64,000 nucleotides of DNA. It comes from an uncultured Pseudomonadota bacterium (lineage in GTDB: Bacteria > Pseudomonadota > Gammaproteobacteria > Methylococcales > Methylomonadaceae). The stretch spans positions 124,001-188,000 of the forward strand of contig CAILJB010000076.1 in NCBI GenBank assembly GCA_903834465.1. Direction: 5' to 3'. Positions 27,917 through 36,803 of the stretch are shown piece by piece (position 1 is the stretch's first letter; every line of letters begins with the position of its first letter). A program made the translations under genes and the position numbers. The notes under the pieces were generated by a model, which saw only the letters and a list, made by a program, of their open reading frames with translations, ran no database searches and had not been told where the DNA came from.

Positions 27917-28117
27917 TTACAATAGTTTTGTTTTGCCTGCTTGATGTTCTGCGAGTGCGGCATCAATCAAAAAGTCCAGTTTTCCCGCGTTAGAATCGGA
28001 TTCGATTTTTTTATCCCAACGGATTTGTTCAAATTCTTTAAACCATTCCCGAAGTTTAGAAAATGAATCATCATCCAATTCTGTGATGTGTTGTTCTAGT
28101 AATTCAATTGCGACCAT
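27917..28117 (-). CDS. Possible internally initiated antitoxin-like protein
   Basis: In-frame ATG at 28117 inside the 229-residue gene, preceded by AAAGGAG with 5-nt spacing, better than the site of the full-length start. The product would be 66 residues: IELLEQHITELDDDSFSKL, REWFKEFEQIRWDKKIE, AGKLDFLIDAALAEHQAGKT. This is the pattern I know from stand-alone antitoxin-like proteins of about 70 residues in TA loci. Whether it is made separately cannot be decided from sequence. No RelE/ParE-like toxin follows. Confidence 0.5.
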   Translation of the reverse strand: MVAIELLEQHITELDDDSFSKLREWFKEFEQIRWDKKIESDSNAGKLDFLIDAALAEHQAGKTKLL

Positions 28118-28606
28118 AAAATCTCCTTTGTGTCGTAAGCAGACATTGCAAATGTTTAGGAGGTTGCCATTTGGATTAACTCCTTCTATTGGAAGTGGTG
28201 CTGCTCCATTCACAATTTTATTGACGGCTGATTGACTTACATTATATTGACTAGCTAATTGAGTTTGAGTGTATCGACCCGCATGATAAAGATGATAAAT
28301 TTCACGGCGGCATTGTTCTGGAATTGTTTTACTAAAATTCAAGTTAGCCATCTGAATCATGTTGTTAAGAGCTTGATAGTGGGAATTTAAATAATCTTTT
28401 GTTTGATTTAATTCAACTAACAAACTCGCATATCGTATGCTTTCTTCTTGTGTTCGTATATTTCGTCCTAAATACATCACATTGTCATTAAGATGTCTTA
28501 AATGTAATTCTGTATCAAAAATTAACTGTTGCATCCGAGCAATCTCATTCCGTTGAAGCTGAGTATCTTGAACATGTTGCATTGTGTATTGGGGATGATT
28601 AAGCAT
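27917..28606 (-). CDS. HTH protein with antitoxin-like C-terminus, function unknown
   Basis: 229 residues with three parts. Residues 1-95 are helical and Gln/Asn-rich. About 98-135 form a resolvase/Xre-like helix-turn-helix (REIYHLYHAGRYTQTQLASQ, then YNVSQSAVNKIVNG). The last 66 residues (MVAIELLEQHITELDDDSFS onward, with REWFKEFEQIRWDKKIESDS and LAEHQAGKT) closely resemble small antitoxins usually encoded alone. That segment begins at a Met with its own strong ribosome-binding site. The gene has an excellent promoter overlapped by an inverted repeat. No toxin gene is adjacent. It may be a fusion, or one gene with an internal second product. The full-length assignment is uncertain. Confidence 0.72.
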   Translation of the reverse strand: MLNHPQYTMQHVQDTQLQRNEIARMQQLIFDTELHLRHLNDNVMYLGRNIRTQEESIRYASLLVELNQTKDYLNSHYQALNNMIQMANLNFSKTIPEQCRREIYHLYHAGRYTQTQLASQYNVSQSAVNKIVNGAAPLPIEGVNPNGNLLNICNVCLRHKGDFMVAIELLEQHITELDDDSFSKLREWFKEFEQIRWDKKIESDSNAGKLDFLIDAALAEHQAGKTKLL

Positions 28607-28628
28607 AACTGACCTCTAAAGATATTTA

Positions 28629-28655
28629 AGATATTACGAATTTTTGATAATATCT
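28629..28655. promoter_or_regulatory. Inverted repeat AGATATTA-N11-TAATATCT, candidate operator
   Basis: A perfect 8-bp inverted repeat (28629-28636, 28648-28655) overlapping the -10 box of the HTH/antitoxin-like gene. The 19-bp centre-to-centre distance fits a dimer binding successive grooves. An additional GATATT half-site starts at 28621. Autoregulation by the encoded HTH protein is the simplest reading. Confidence 0.6.
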
Positions 28656-28676
28656 CAATTATTACAAATATATCAA
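28647..28676 (-). promoter_or_regulatory. Sigma-70 promoter of the HTH/antitoxin-like gene
   Basis: On the minus strand, -35 TTGATA (28676-28671), an 18-nt spacer, and -10 TATTAT (28652-28647). Predicted start near 28640, leaving about 33 nt of leader with AGAGG 7 nt before ATG 28606. Confidence 0.65.
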
Positions 28677-28769
28677 CTGTCTGAATCCGTTTATCATTAA
28701 ATAGCTTTCTTACAATCAATCAACTTCTCATATAGACTTGGCCACACATACATTATTTGAGGAGAAAAA

Positions 28770-28826
28770 ATGAACAAATTATTTGAACCGTTGCAACGTC
28801 CACGGCTAACAAAATCCATTGTTTAG
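28770..28826 (+). CDS. 18-residue ORF with strong ribosome-binding site
   Basis: GAGGAG (28759-28764) sits 5 nt before an ATG that opens only 18 codons (MNKLFEPLQRPRLTKSIV). The codons look protein-like. It could be a leader peptide, a small protein, or the 5' stump of a gene truncated when the adjacent IS-like remnant arrived. I do not recognise the peptide. Confidence 0.35.
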   Translation: MNKLFEPLQRPRLTKSIV

Positions 28827-28853
28827 TTTCCTTGTTGCCTATAAACATCAGCT

Positions 28854-29060
28854 TTAACAAATAATAGCTGAATTTTGCTGTTCTTCTACTTTAATGGCAA
28901 ATTGGGCATACGCTGTAATAACGTAAATTGACCAAGAAAATGCGGTAAATCCCTCTGCATGAATTTCTTTAAACTCGTCATTTATCACAAACTGCCTACC
29001 ACATTCTTTGCAACGATAGTTTTGTTTTTCGTTGTGATTACCCATGTTATTTTTGTAAGT
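28854..29060 (-). pseudogene. Remnant of an IS1-like transposase (InsA zinc-ribbon)
   Basis: The translated stretch KNNMGNHNEKQNYRCKECGR, followed by QFV, matches the KNG-H-GKQNYRC-CGRQF signature of IS1-family InsA-like N-terminal zinc ribbons. The upstream CxxC half of the ribbon is missing, a stop lies 18 nt before the Met codon at 29045, and the following 43 residues are unrelated to transposase. I see no terminal inverted repeats. This is a decayed fragment, not a working element. Confidence 0.55.
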
Positions 29061-29333
29061 TTATTCATAACGGGTTTGCTAAAATTCTCGTATCACTTTT
29101 CTACGCCCTAATCGTTTAAAGTGCATAGATTAAGTGACTTTGTTTGTGTTTTTTCCAGAACATTACTTGTGTAGCATTACCAATTTAACTCATTTTCAAA
29201 GTATGAAACGTAGGCAAATATTTTATTCTGAATAATGTTGATCCGTCATAAATCAAAACACGGTTTTTTTACCGTTTCGCTTTTATGCCATAATGCGTCA
29301 AATCTTTAATTTTCAACATCGGACAGTGATTTC

Positions 29334-30989
29334 ATGACACAAAGAAAAATTTTAGTGACCAGCGCGTTACCTTATGCGAATGGCGCAATTCATTTAGGAC
29401 ATTTAGTCGAATACATTCAAACAGATATTTGGGTGCGTTTCCAAAAACAACGCGGCAACGAATGTTATTACGTTTGCGCCGATGACGCGCACGGCACGCC
29501 GATTATGCTCAAAGCAGACCGTGATGGCATCACCCCAGAAGCATTGATTACCGAAGTGGGCAAATCGCATTTTGCGGATTTTTCAGACTTTGGCATTGCA
29601 TTCGACAATTATCACTGCACGCATTCACCTGAAAATAAAACGCTTTCTGAATTGGTTTACACTCGTTTGCGAGATGCGGGTCACATCAGTTCTCGCACGA
29701 TTACCCAAGCATTTGATCCTGTTAAAAACATGTTTTTACCTGACCGTTTCATTAAAGGCGATTGCCCAAAATGTGGCGCAAAAGACCAATATGGCGACGG
29801 TTGCGAAGTGTGTGGCGCGAATTATTCGCCAACGGATTTAAAAAATGCGGTTTCGGCAGTTTCCGGTGCAACGCCAATTGAAAAAGATTCAGAGCATTAT
29901 TTTTTCAATTTAGCTGATTTCACCGACATGTTGCGCGAGTGGACAACTGCAGGGCATTTGCAATCGGAAGTGCGTAATAAATTAGCTGAATGGCTCGAAG
30001 GTGGTTTGCAACAATGGGATATTTCGCGTGATGCACCGTATTTTGGTTTTGAAATTCCCGATGCGCCAAATAAATATTTTTACGTTTGGCTCGATGCACC
30101 GATTGGTTATATGGCGAGTTTTAAAAATTTGTGCGACAAAACCGATTTGAAATTTGATGATTTTTGGGGGAAAAACAGCGACGTTGAGCTGTATCATTTT
30201 ATTGGTAAAGACATTATTTATTTTCACGCCCTTTTCTGGCCAGCGATGTTAAGCGGTGCGAATTTCAGAACACCTGACGCGATTTTTGCCCACGGATTTT
30301 TAACGGTAAATGGCGAAAAAATGTCGAAATCACGCGGCACATTTATTACCGCGCGTACTTATTTAGACCATTTGAACCCCGAATATTTGCGTTATTACTT
30401 TGCGGCGAAATTGAGCAGTAGCGTGGATGATTTGGATTTAAATTTTGACGATTTTAGTCAACGGGTGAATTCAGATTTAGTTGGTAAAGTCGTCAATATC
30501 GCTAGCCGTTGCAGTGGTTTTATTCGTAAAAAATTCGATAATAAATTGTCTTCAACGTGTGTTGAACCAGAATTATTTGCTGAATTTATTGCTGAAAATA
30601 AAGCCATTGCAGAAGCATACGAACATCGTGAATTTGGAAAAGCGATGCGCGAAATCATGGCATTAGCTGATAAAGCGAACCAATATATTGACGATAAAAA
30701 ACCGTGGGCAATTGCGAAAGAAGAAGGCAAAGACGCGGAATTACATGACGTATGTTCGGTAGCGATTAACTTATTTAGAATTCTTGCTGCGTATTTGAAA
30801 CCTGTTTTACCTGCATTGACCGGCGAAGCCGAAGTGTTTTTAAATGCACCGATTAACGGTTGGATTGATGAATTGCAACCGTTAGTCCATCACACATTAA
30901 ACGACTTCAAACCGTTAATGATGCGCGTGGAAGCGGACAAAATTGCGGCAATTGTTGAAGCCTCAAAAGAAACATTGCTTAAAGTTTAA
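29334..30989 (+). CDS. metG: Methionine--tRNA ligase
   Basis: Charges tRNA-Met. 551 residues, the shorter form without the C-terminal tRNA-binding (Arc1p-like) domain of the 677-residue E. coli enzyme. The class I signature is [12 protein letters not shown] (near 14-25) and the KMSKS loop is [11 protein letters not shown]. The zinc-binding insert has [19 protein letters not shown], i.e. four cysteines. The gene ends 44 nt before surE. Start ATG at 29334 fits the family's N-terminus ([14 protein letters not shown]). Confidence 0.97.
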   Translation: MTQRKILVTSALPYANGAIHLGHLVEYIQTDIWVRFQKQRGNECYYVCADDAHGTPIMLKADRDGITPEALITEVGKSHFADFSDFGIAFDNYHCTHSPENKTLSELVYTRLRDAGHISSRTITQAFDPVKNMFLPDRFIKGDCPKCGAKDQYGDGCEVCGANYSPTDLKNAVSAVSGATPIEKDSEHYFFNLADFTDMLREWTTAGHLQSEVRNKLAEWLEGGLQQWDISRDAPYFGFEIPDAPNKYFYVWLDAPIGYMASFKNLCDKTDLKFDDFWGKNSDVELYHFIGKDIIYFHALFWPAMLSGANFRTPDAIFAHGFLTVNGEKMSKSRGTFITARTYLDHLNPEYLRYYFAAKLSSSVDDLDLNFDDFSQRVNSDLVGKVVNIASRCSGFIRKKFDNKLSSTCVEPELFAEFIAENKAIAEAYEHREFGKAMREIMALADKANQYIDDKKPWAIAKEEGKDAELHDVCSVAINLFRILAAYLKPVLPALTGEAEVFLNAPINGWIDELQPLVHHTLNDFKPLMMRVEADKIAAIVEASKETLLKV

Positions 30990-31033
30990 ATGAACAAAAC
31001 GCTTTTTTACGCCGTAAACAGTGAGGAGAGAAA

Positions 31034-31789
31034 ATGCACATTTTATTGAGTAATGATGATGGTTATTTAGCGGAAGGAATCGTGACTTTAGCCAAGGCAT
31101 TAAGTGATTACGCCACGGTTTCTGTTGTCGCACCCGATAGAAATCGCAGTGCCGCGAGTAATTCACTTACCTTAGATATGCCATTACGCGCCACATTAGC
31201 ACACAATGGTTTTACAAAAGTCGATGGCACACCAACTGATTGTGTGCATTTAGCCATCACCGGTTTACTTGAAACCGAACCGGATATGGTCTTTGCTGGT
31301 ATCAATCATGGCTCGAATTTAGGCGATGATGTGTTGTATTCCGGAACAGTTGCAGCGGCAACGGAAGGGCGTTTTTTAGGTTTGCCGGCGGTGGCAATTT
31401 CGCTCGTAGGCGATCATCCGCAGCATTTTGAAACTGCCGCGCAAGTTGCTGTGATTTTATTGAAACAAATTCGGGAAAAACCGCTGCCTGAAAATACCAT
31501 TTTGAACGTCAATGTTCCCGATATTCCTTTTTCGGAATTGAAAGGTTTTCAAGCCTGTCGTTTAGGGCAACGTCATAAATCTGAACCTATTATTTCCAGT
31601 GAAGACCAACGTGGACGGCGAATTTATTGGGTTGGTGCAGCGGGTGCAGAGCAAGATGCAGGCGAAGGCACAGACTTTTATGCCATCAATAATGGTTACG
31701 TTTCAGTCACGCCGTTGCAACTCGATTTAACGTGGTACGACCGTTTAGAAACATTAGACAACTGGCTGCCCAAGGCTACTAAACTATGA
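31034..31789 (+). CDS. surE: 5'/3'-nucleotidase SurE
   Basis: A survival-protein phosphatase acting on nucleoside monophosphates. 251 residues with the metal-binding [13 protein letters not shown] at the N-terminus, the [14 protein letters not shown] loop, [11 protein letters not shown] and [21 protein letters not shown] precedes the ATG by 4-5 nt. The stop overlaps the start of pcm by 4 nt, the usual surE-pcm stress-survival arrangement of proteobacteria. Confidence 0.96.
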   Translation: MHILLSNDDGYLAEGIVTLAKALSDYATVSVVAPDRNRSAASNSLTLDMPLRATLAHNGFTKVDGTPTDCVHLAITGLLETEPDMVFAGINHGSNLGDDVLYSGTVAAATEGRFLGLPAVAISLVGDHPQHFETAAQVAVILLKQIREKPLPENTILNVNVPDIPFSELKGFQACRLGQRHKSEPIISSEDQRGRRIYWVGAAGAEQDAGEGTDFYAINNGYVSVTPLQLDLTWYDRLETLDNWLPKATKL

Positions 31790-32454
31790 TGCAGCGGCAT
31801 TTACAAGGCATCGGGATGACTTCGCAGCGTACCCGCGATAGGATGATTAAACGGTTGATAGAGCAGGGCATTACCGATGAACGTGTTTTGAATGTGATGC
31901 GAACAACGCCGCGTCATATTTTTATGGATGAAGCCTTAGCCAGTCGCGCTTACGAAGATACGGCGTTACCGATTGGTTATAACCAAACTATTTCGCAGCC
32001 TTACATTGTTGCTAAAATGACAGAGTTATTATTGGAAAACAGAGAATCATTGGGCAATGTGTTGGAAATTGGCACGGGTTGCGGTTATCAAACGGCAATT
32101 TTGGCACAAGTGGTGGGCGACGTATATTCGGTTGAACGGATTTTGCCGCTGCAAAAAAAAGCAAAAACGCATACCGAATTATTAAAACTCAAAAATATTC
32201 GTTACACGCACAGCGATGGTGGTTGGGGTTGGGCAGATTACGCGCCTTACGAGGGGATTTTAGTTGCCGCCGCACCAAATGAAGTTCCTGAAGCATTATT
32301 AGAACAACTCGCCATTGGCGGCGTGATGATTATTCCGGTTGGTGAACAAGACGGCGACCAGATTTTGCAACGTATTACGCGCACCGAAAGTCATTTTCAA
32401 ATCGAAGAATTAGAACCGGTTATCTTCGTACCATTTTTAGCAGGAAAAGAATAA
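31786..32454 (+). CDS. pcm: Protein-L-isoaspartate O-methyltransferase
   Basis: Repairs isoaspartyl residues in aged proteins using S-adenosylmethionine. 222 residues, with [13 protein letters not shown] near the N-terminus, the family's [14 protein letters not shown] substrate loop, SAM motif [17 protein letters not shown], and [20 protein letters not shown]. Two ATG codons are adjacent at the start; the first overlaps the surE stop. The DedA-like membrane gene follows after 2 nt. Confidence 0.96.
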   Translation: MMQRHLQGIGMTSQRTRDRMIKRLIEQGITDERVLNVMRTTPRHIFMDEALASRAYEDTALPIGYNQTISQPYIVAKMTELLLENRESLGNVLEIGTGCGYQTAILAQVVGDVYSVERILPLQKKAKTHTELLKLKNIRYTHSDGGWGWADYAPYEGILVAAAPNEVPEALLEQLAIGGVMIIPVGEQDGDQILQRITRTESHFQIEELEPVIFVPFLAGKE

Positions 32455-32456
32455 TT

Positions 32457-33041
32457 ATGTTTCAAAAACTCTATGACAAAACCCTGCGCTGGTCGGGGCA
32501 TCAACATGCGACACGCTATTTAGGCTTTGTCAGTTTTGCAGATTCGTCATTTTTTCCAATTACACCGCTGGTAATGTTAGTACCGATGGTGTTAGCGCGA
32601 CCTGATAAGGCATTTCGATTGGCATTTTTGACAACCATCATGTCGGCATTGGGCGCGGTACTTGGCTATAGCATTGGTTATTTTTTATTTGAAACAATTT
32701 CGCCTTGGTTACAAACGACGCATTATTGGAATGATTATTTATCAGCGAAAACGGAAGTCGATAAATGGGGAATTTGGGCGGTGTTAATTGGCGGTTTTTT
32801 ACCGATTCCGTACAAAATTTTCACCATCACTGCCGGTTCGTTGAACATGGCATTGTTGCCATTTTTATTGGTATCAACATTAGGACGCGGCACACGCTTT
32901 TTAGTTGTTGCGGCGTTAGTTAAATTCGGGGGCGAACGATTCGAAACCAAATTACGCGATTACAGTAATCACATTGGTTGGGTTTGTGTAGCAACAATTG
33001 CAATTGGTGTTGTGGTGTATCAGCAGCTAGTTAAAAGTTAA
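32457..33041 (+). CDS. yqaA: YqaA/DedA-family membrane protein
   Basis: 194 residues, inner membrane, with four to five hydrophobic helices. DedA-family signatures are FADSSFFPITPLVMLVPMVL, GAVLGYSIGYFLFE and GGFLPIPYKIFTITAG, whose Pro/Lys pair is typical of the YqaA branch. Members influence lipid scrambling and membrane potential. It is the third gene of surE-pcm-yqaA. It converges with and overlaps the EAL-protein gene by 4 nt at the stop codons. Symbol by family resemblance. Confidence 0.85.
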   Translation: MFQKLYDKTLRWSGHQHATRYLGFVSFADSSFFPITPLVMLVPMVLARPDKAFRLAFLTTIMSALGAVLGYSIGYFLFETISPWLQTTHYWNDYLSAKTEVDKWGIWAVLIGGFLPIPYKIFTITAGSLNMALLPFLLVSTLGRGTRFLVVAALVKFGGERFETKLRDYSNHIGWVCVATIAIGVVVYQQLVKS

Positions 33042-36000
33042 ATTGGTTTGCATTTAATCATCAATTTCACAAACTCATCAGCGGGAATCGGTTTGCTTTT
33101 AATATAACCTTGATAAATGTCACAACCTTTAAGTTGTAGAAAATTTAGTTGCTCGATAGTTTCCACGCCTTCGGCTAACACTTTAAAACCTAACGTTTGT
33201 CCCATTGAAATAATTGCCGAGGCAATTGCCATATCATCGGCATGATGTGGAATATCGTCAATAAAACTTTTATCAATTTTTAACACATCCAATGGAAAAC
33301 GTTTTAAATACGCCAACGATGAATAGCCCGTACCAAAATCATCAATAGCCAAATGTATGCCCAAAACGCGCAACTCATTCAAAATCTCGATGACCGCTTC
33401 TTGATGTTCCATCAAACCGCTTTCGGTTAATTCAAGTTCTAATTGTTCGGCAGGATAGTTAGTTTCAGCTAAAACCGTTGTGACCAATTCCACCATGTTA
33501 CAGCGTTTAAATTGTGACGGTGATACATTTACGGCTAATCGAATTGGAGGCAAACCGGCATCGAGCCATTCTTTACCTTGCCTACAAACCTCACGCAACA
33601 CCCATTCACCAATGCACATAATTAAGCCCGTTTCTTCGGCAATTGGAATAAATTTGTAGGGTGGAATTAAACCATTGTCAGGATCTTGCCAACGTACTAA
33701 GGCTTCAGCACCGACAATTTTACCACTTTCAATATCGACTTGTGCTTGATAGAACACGCGCAATTCACCTTGTTCAATACCACGTCGCAAACGTGCTTCT
33801 AAATCTAAACGTTCGCGTGCTGCTTGCGTTAAACTTTCCGAAAAATAAGCAAAACAGCCTCGTCCGTTATCTTTTGCTTGATAAAGTGCTATGTCTGCAT
33901 TATCCATCAATAATTCTGGCGTTCGACCGTGTTGCGGATAAAGCGTGATGCCGATACTCGCACCAATTCGCACGTCATTGCTTTGTGTGAGTTGGAACGG
34001 CGCAGTCAAATCACTCACGATTTCAGTTGCTACACGGGCGGCATCGTCTTGATTGGTAATATCTTCAAGTAACACCACAAACTCATCGCCACCCAGTCGC
34101 GCCACCATATCTGTTGTGCGTAAACGCGCCGTAATGCGTTCACCAACTTGTTTGAGTAATTCATCGCCTGCTAAATGCCCCAAGGTATCATTGACAGCTT
34201 TAAAGCGATCTAAATCCATCATCAGCACCGCAAGTTGCATATTTTCTCGATCACACATGGCAATACTGTGGTTTAGACGTTCTAATAATTTGCGACGATT
34301 AGCAAGTCCTGTCAGCGAATCGTAAAAGGCGAGATGTTTGATTTTTTCTTCCGCAATTTTGTATTCGGTAATATCGACCAGTGTTGCAACGTAATGCGTT
34401 GTTTGCCCATGCTCATCTTTTACGGCAGTGATAGTTAGCCATTGTGGGTTATTTTCGCCATTTTTATTTCGATTCCAAATTTCACCTTGCCATGAACCCG
34501 AACGCAGGAGTTTTATCCACATTTTTTGATAAAACTCTGCGTCCTGTAAATCTGATTTTAATAAACGGGGCGTTTGACCAATGACTTCTTCAGCACTGTA
34601 ACCGGTAATTGTACTAAAGGCTCGGTTGATGCGAATGATGGCATTATTGGCATCGGTGATAAGAATACCTTCTTGTGATTCAAAAGCAATCGAGGCAATG
34701 CGTTGTTCAGTTTCGAGTTGTTTGCGTTCGGTAATGTCTTCTTTGATGGCTAAATAATGGCTAATTTCTCCATTCGGTTGGCGCACTGGCGTAATTAACG
34801 CCAACTCAACGTACTCGCTACCGTCTTTACGTCGATTGATGAGTTCGCCTTTCCACATCTCACCTTTTCCGATGGTTTGCCATAACTGTTTGAATATCGC
34901 TTTAGGTGTTTTCCCCGAATTTAATATGTTTGGCGTGTGTCCTAATACTTCGTGTAAGTTGTATCCGGTTGTATTGGTAAAGGCCGCGTTTGCATATTCA
35001 ATTTTTGCATTCAAATCTGTAATTACAATCGCGCAGGGGTTTTGTTCAACGGCGAGAGAGAATTTACGCAATGAATCTTCGGCTTTTTTACGTTTAGTAA
35101 TATTTCGCGCAATGCCTAACACGCCAATAATATTGCCTTCATTATCGTGCAACGGTGTTTTTATCGTTTCCATAAAGGCTTGTCGCCCGTCATCGGCAAA
35201 CACGATATTTTCCTCGGTGACAAACACTTCATTTGTCGCCATGATTTTTTGATCGTATTTTCGGAATATATCCGCTAAGTCTTTGCTGACAAAATCATAA
35301 TCTGTTTTGCCAATAATATCGGCTTCTTTTGCACCAATATAACGTTCAAACATAGCGTTACATGATAAATACACACCGTCTTTATTTTTGAGCCAAATTA
35401 AATCGGGAATCGCTTTAATTAAGGCGCGTAAATGCGCTTCACTGTCATGCAAACGACTTTCATTTTCGTCGTGCGACGCTAGCAATCGTTGAAAACTGGC
35501 GGTCATGGCATTGAAATTGTCAGCCACCAACGCCAGTTCATCTTGCGTATCTAAAACGATTTGCGCTGATAAATCACCATCCGCAATTTTTTGTGCAGAA
35601 TGTACGAGTGAACGAATACTGCCAACGGTCGCATAATAAATACCGATAAAAAAATACTGGGCAATGATGAACAATAAAACCGCGCTACCAATGCTGAGCA
35701 ACAACGATTTTTTTGCCGCTCGAATACGTTGCTCAAATAACGATTCCAGAGACGGCAATAACGTTTCATAACTTTGTGAATAAATTTTGTTAATGACTCG
35801 CGCATTTAAGGAGAAAAAATCTTGGGGAGTGAGTTGGAAGCGTTTCGATAAAATGTCAGATTGGACAACGTTAGTGATTTGCAAAACACTTTTAAGCACT
35901 TCTTTTGCCACGTTATTCATCAACGGTTGCAGAGTGGGATTAGCCCGCCCGGTTTTTTCGAGGATAATATCGACAATTTTGAGACTTTGATTTAATTCGG

Positions 36001-36673
36001 CGATTAACACCAAAATATTATTTTTTTGATTTTCAGATAATTGTTTTGTGATTAACGAATTTTCGCTAAGCGATTGTAACTGCTCGAGCTTTTCTAATAC
36101 ATCGGGCAGTTTTTTAAGCACAATATCGGTCAAATAATGGGCATCCGTTTCTGCATCAAAAGTCAGAACGTAATAGTCCGCAAGCATTTCTTTGAATTGT
36201 TGCAATTGGTCAAGTAACTCAACATGTGCGGCAAAATTCTGTTCTGCTGACCACGTTTCACTTCTCAAACGTAAACGATGCCAATTTGCCTTAATACTGC
36301 GCCATTCTTTATTCAACAACGTGTTGTCATGATTTAACAATGTGTCATTGGGCAAACGCTGCTCAATGAGGGTCATTTTTTTTATCAATTCATTTTCAAC
36401 TTTTGTTTGTTCATCACGCATAAAACCATCATGCGTCAGTACACTTGCGCTGTGATATTCCTGAATGGATTCCATGGCTTGCGTGAGTGGTTTGATTAGC
36501 GTAATACCATGCAATTCGCGTTGTGTTGAGTTTATAACTTGTGAAAAATTACTGTATAAACTGACAAACATCACAACAATAGCAACGAGATAAATTAACC
36601 CTAACACCAAAAATTTTTTGGTATAACCGAGTTTATTCATCAACGTAATAGCAGGTAAAAACAAAGCTCTCAT
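33038..36673 (-). CDS. Membrane sensor with HAMP, three PAS, GGDEF and EAL domains
   Basis: 1211 residues from ATG 36673, which has AAAGGA about 8 nt upstream; the in-frame ATG at 36691 lacks one. Layout: TM1 (about 15-40), a long helical periplasmic sensor, TM2 (about 335-355), HAMP, three PAS/PAC modules (roughly 420-545, 550-670, 675-795), GGDEF (about 800-960) and EAL (about 975-1205). GGDEF is intact in ARLGGDEFVVLL. The EAL domain keeps GAEALVRW, NVSPSQF, ELTESGLM, AIDDFGTGYSSL and LKIDKSFI, so both cyclase and phosphodiesterase activities are possible. It makes or degrades c-di-GMP in response to unknown periplasmic and PAS signals. Confidence 0.93.
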   Translation of the reverse strand: MRALFLPAITLMNKLGYTKKFLVLGLIYLVAIVVMFVSLYSNFSQVINSTQRELHGITLIKPLTQAMESIQEYHSASVLTHDGFMRDEQTKVENELIKKMTLIEQRLPNDTLLNHDNTLLNKEWRSIKANWHRLRLRSETWSAEQNFAAHVELLDQLQQFKEMLADYYVLTFDAETDAHYLTDIVLKKLPDVLEKLEQLQSLSENSLITKQLSENQKNNILVLIAELNQSLKIVDIILEKTGRANPTLQPLMNNVAKEVLKSVLQITNVVQSDILSKRFQLTPQDFFSLNARVINKIYSQSYETLLPSLESLFEQRIRAAKKSLLLSIGSAVLLFIIAQYFFIGIYYATVGSIRSLVHSAQKIADGDLSAQIVLDTQDELALVADNFNAMTASFQRLLASHDENESRLHDSEAHLRALIKAIPDLIWLKNKDGVYLSCNAMFERYIGAKEADIIGKTDYDFVSKDLADIFRKYDQKIMATNEVFVTEENIVFADDGRQAFMETIKTPLHDNEGNIIGVLGIARNITKRKKAEDSLRKFSLAVEQNPCAIVITDLNAKIEYANAAFTNTTGYNLHEVLGHTPNILNSGKTPKAIFKQLWQTIGKGEMWKGELINRRKDGSEYVELALITPVRQPNGEISHYLAIKEDITERKQLETEQRIASIAFESQEGILITDANNAIIRINRAFSTITGYSAEEVIGQTPRLLKSDLQDAEFYQKMWIKLLRSGSWQGEIWNRNKNGENNPQWLTITAVKDEHGQTTHYVATLVDITEYKIAEEKIKHLAFYDSLTGLANRRKLLERLNHSIAMCDRENMQLAVLMMDLDRFKAVNDTLGHLAGDELLKQVGERITARLRTTDMVARLGGDEFVVLLEDITNQDDAARVATEIVSDLTAPFQLTQSNDVRIGASIGITLYPQHGRTPELLMDNADIALYQAKDNGRGCFAYFSESLTQAARERLDLEARLRRGIEQGELRVFYQAQVDIESGKIVGAEALVRWQDPDNGLIPPYKFIPIAEETGLIMCIGEWVLREVCRQGKEWLDAGLPPIRLAVNVSPSQFKRCNMVELVTTVLAETNYPAEQLELELTESGLMEHQEAVIEILNELRVLGIHLAIDDFGTGYSSLAYLKRFPLDVLKIDKSFIDDIPHHADDMAIASAIISMGQTLGFKVLAEGVETIEQLNFLQLKGCDIYQGYIKSKPIPADEFVKLMIKCKPI

Positions 36674-36747
36674 GCAGTCATCCTTTAACACATTGTTATT
36701 ATTTTTAACATTTCCTAATGATAACAGAAGCCAATTTCGTCGCGCAT

Positions 36748-36776
36748 AAAAAAACCGCCATGTAGACGGTTTTTTG
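36748..36776 (-). terminator. Intrinsic terminator after the ompA-like gene
   Basis: On the minus strand AAACCG(T)C, loop TACAT, G(G)CGGTTT, followed by T residues; one T-G wobble in the stem. It lies 28 nt after the ompA-like stop. A-rich sequence on the other side would also let it act on the plus strand, but nothing is transcribed towards it from there. Confidence 0.85.
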
Positions 36777-36803
36777 TATTCTAAAGTTTGAACGTTTTTT
36801 GTT

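Larger units (their letters stand above)
28607..29333. other. 727-nt accessory gap between HTH gene and metG
   Basis: No full-length gene. It holds the HTH gene's promoter and operator (28629-28676), an 18-codon ORF with a strong ribosome-binding site, an IS1-like remnant, and about 270 nt of AT-rich sequence before metG. In the last part a short hairpin ACGGT/ACCGT (near 29260-29275) and a possible -10 CATAAT (29289-29294) could belong to metG. The mix suggests past insertion and decay. Confidence 0.6.
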
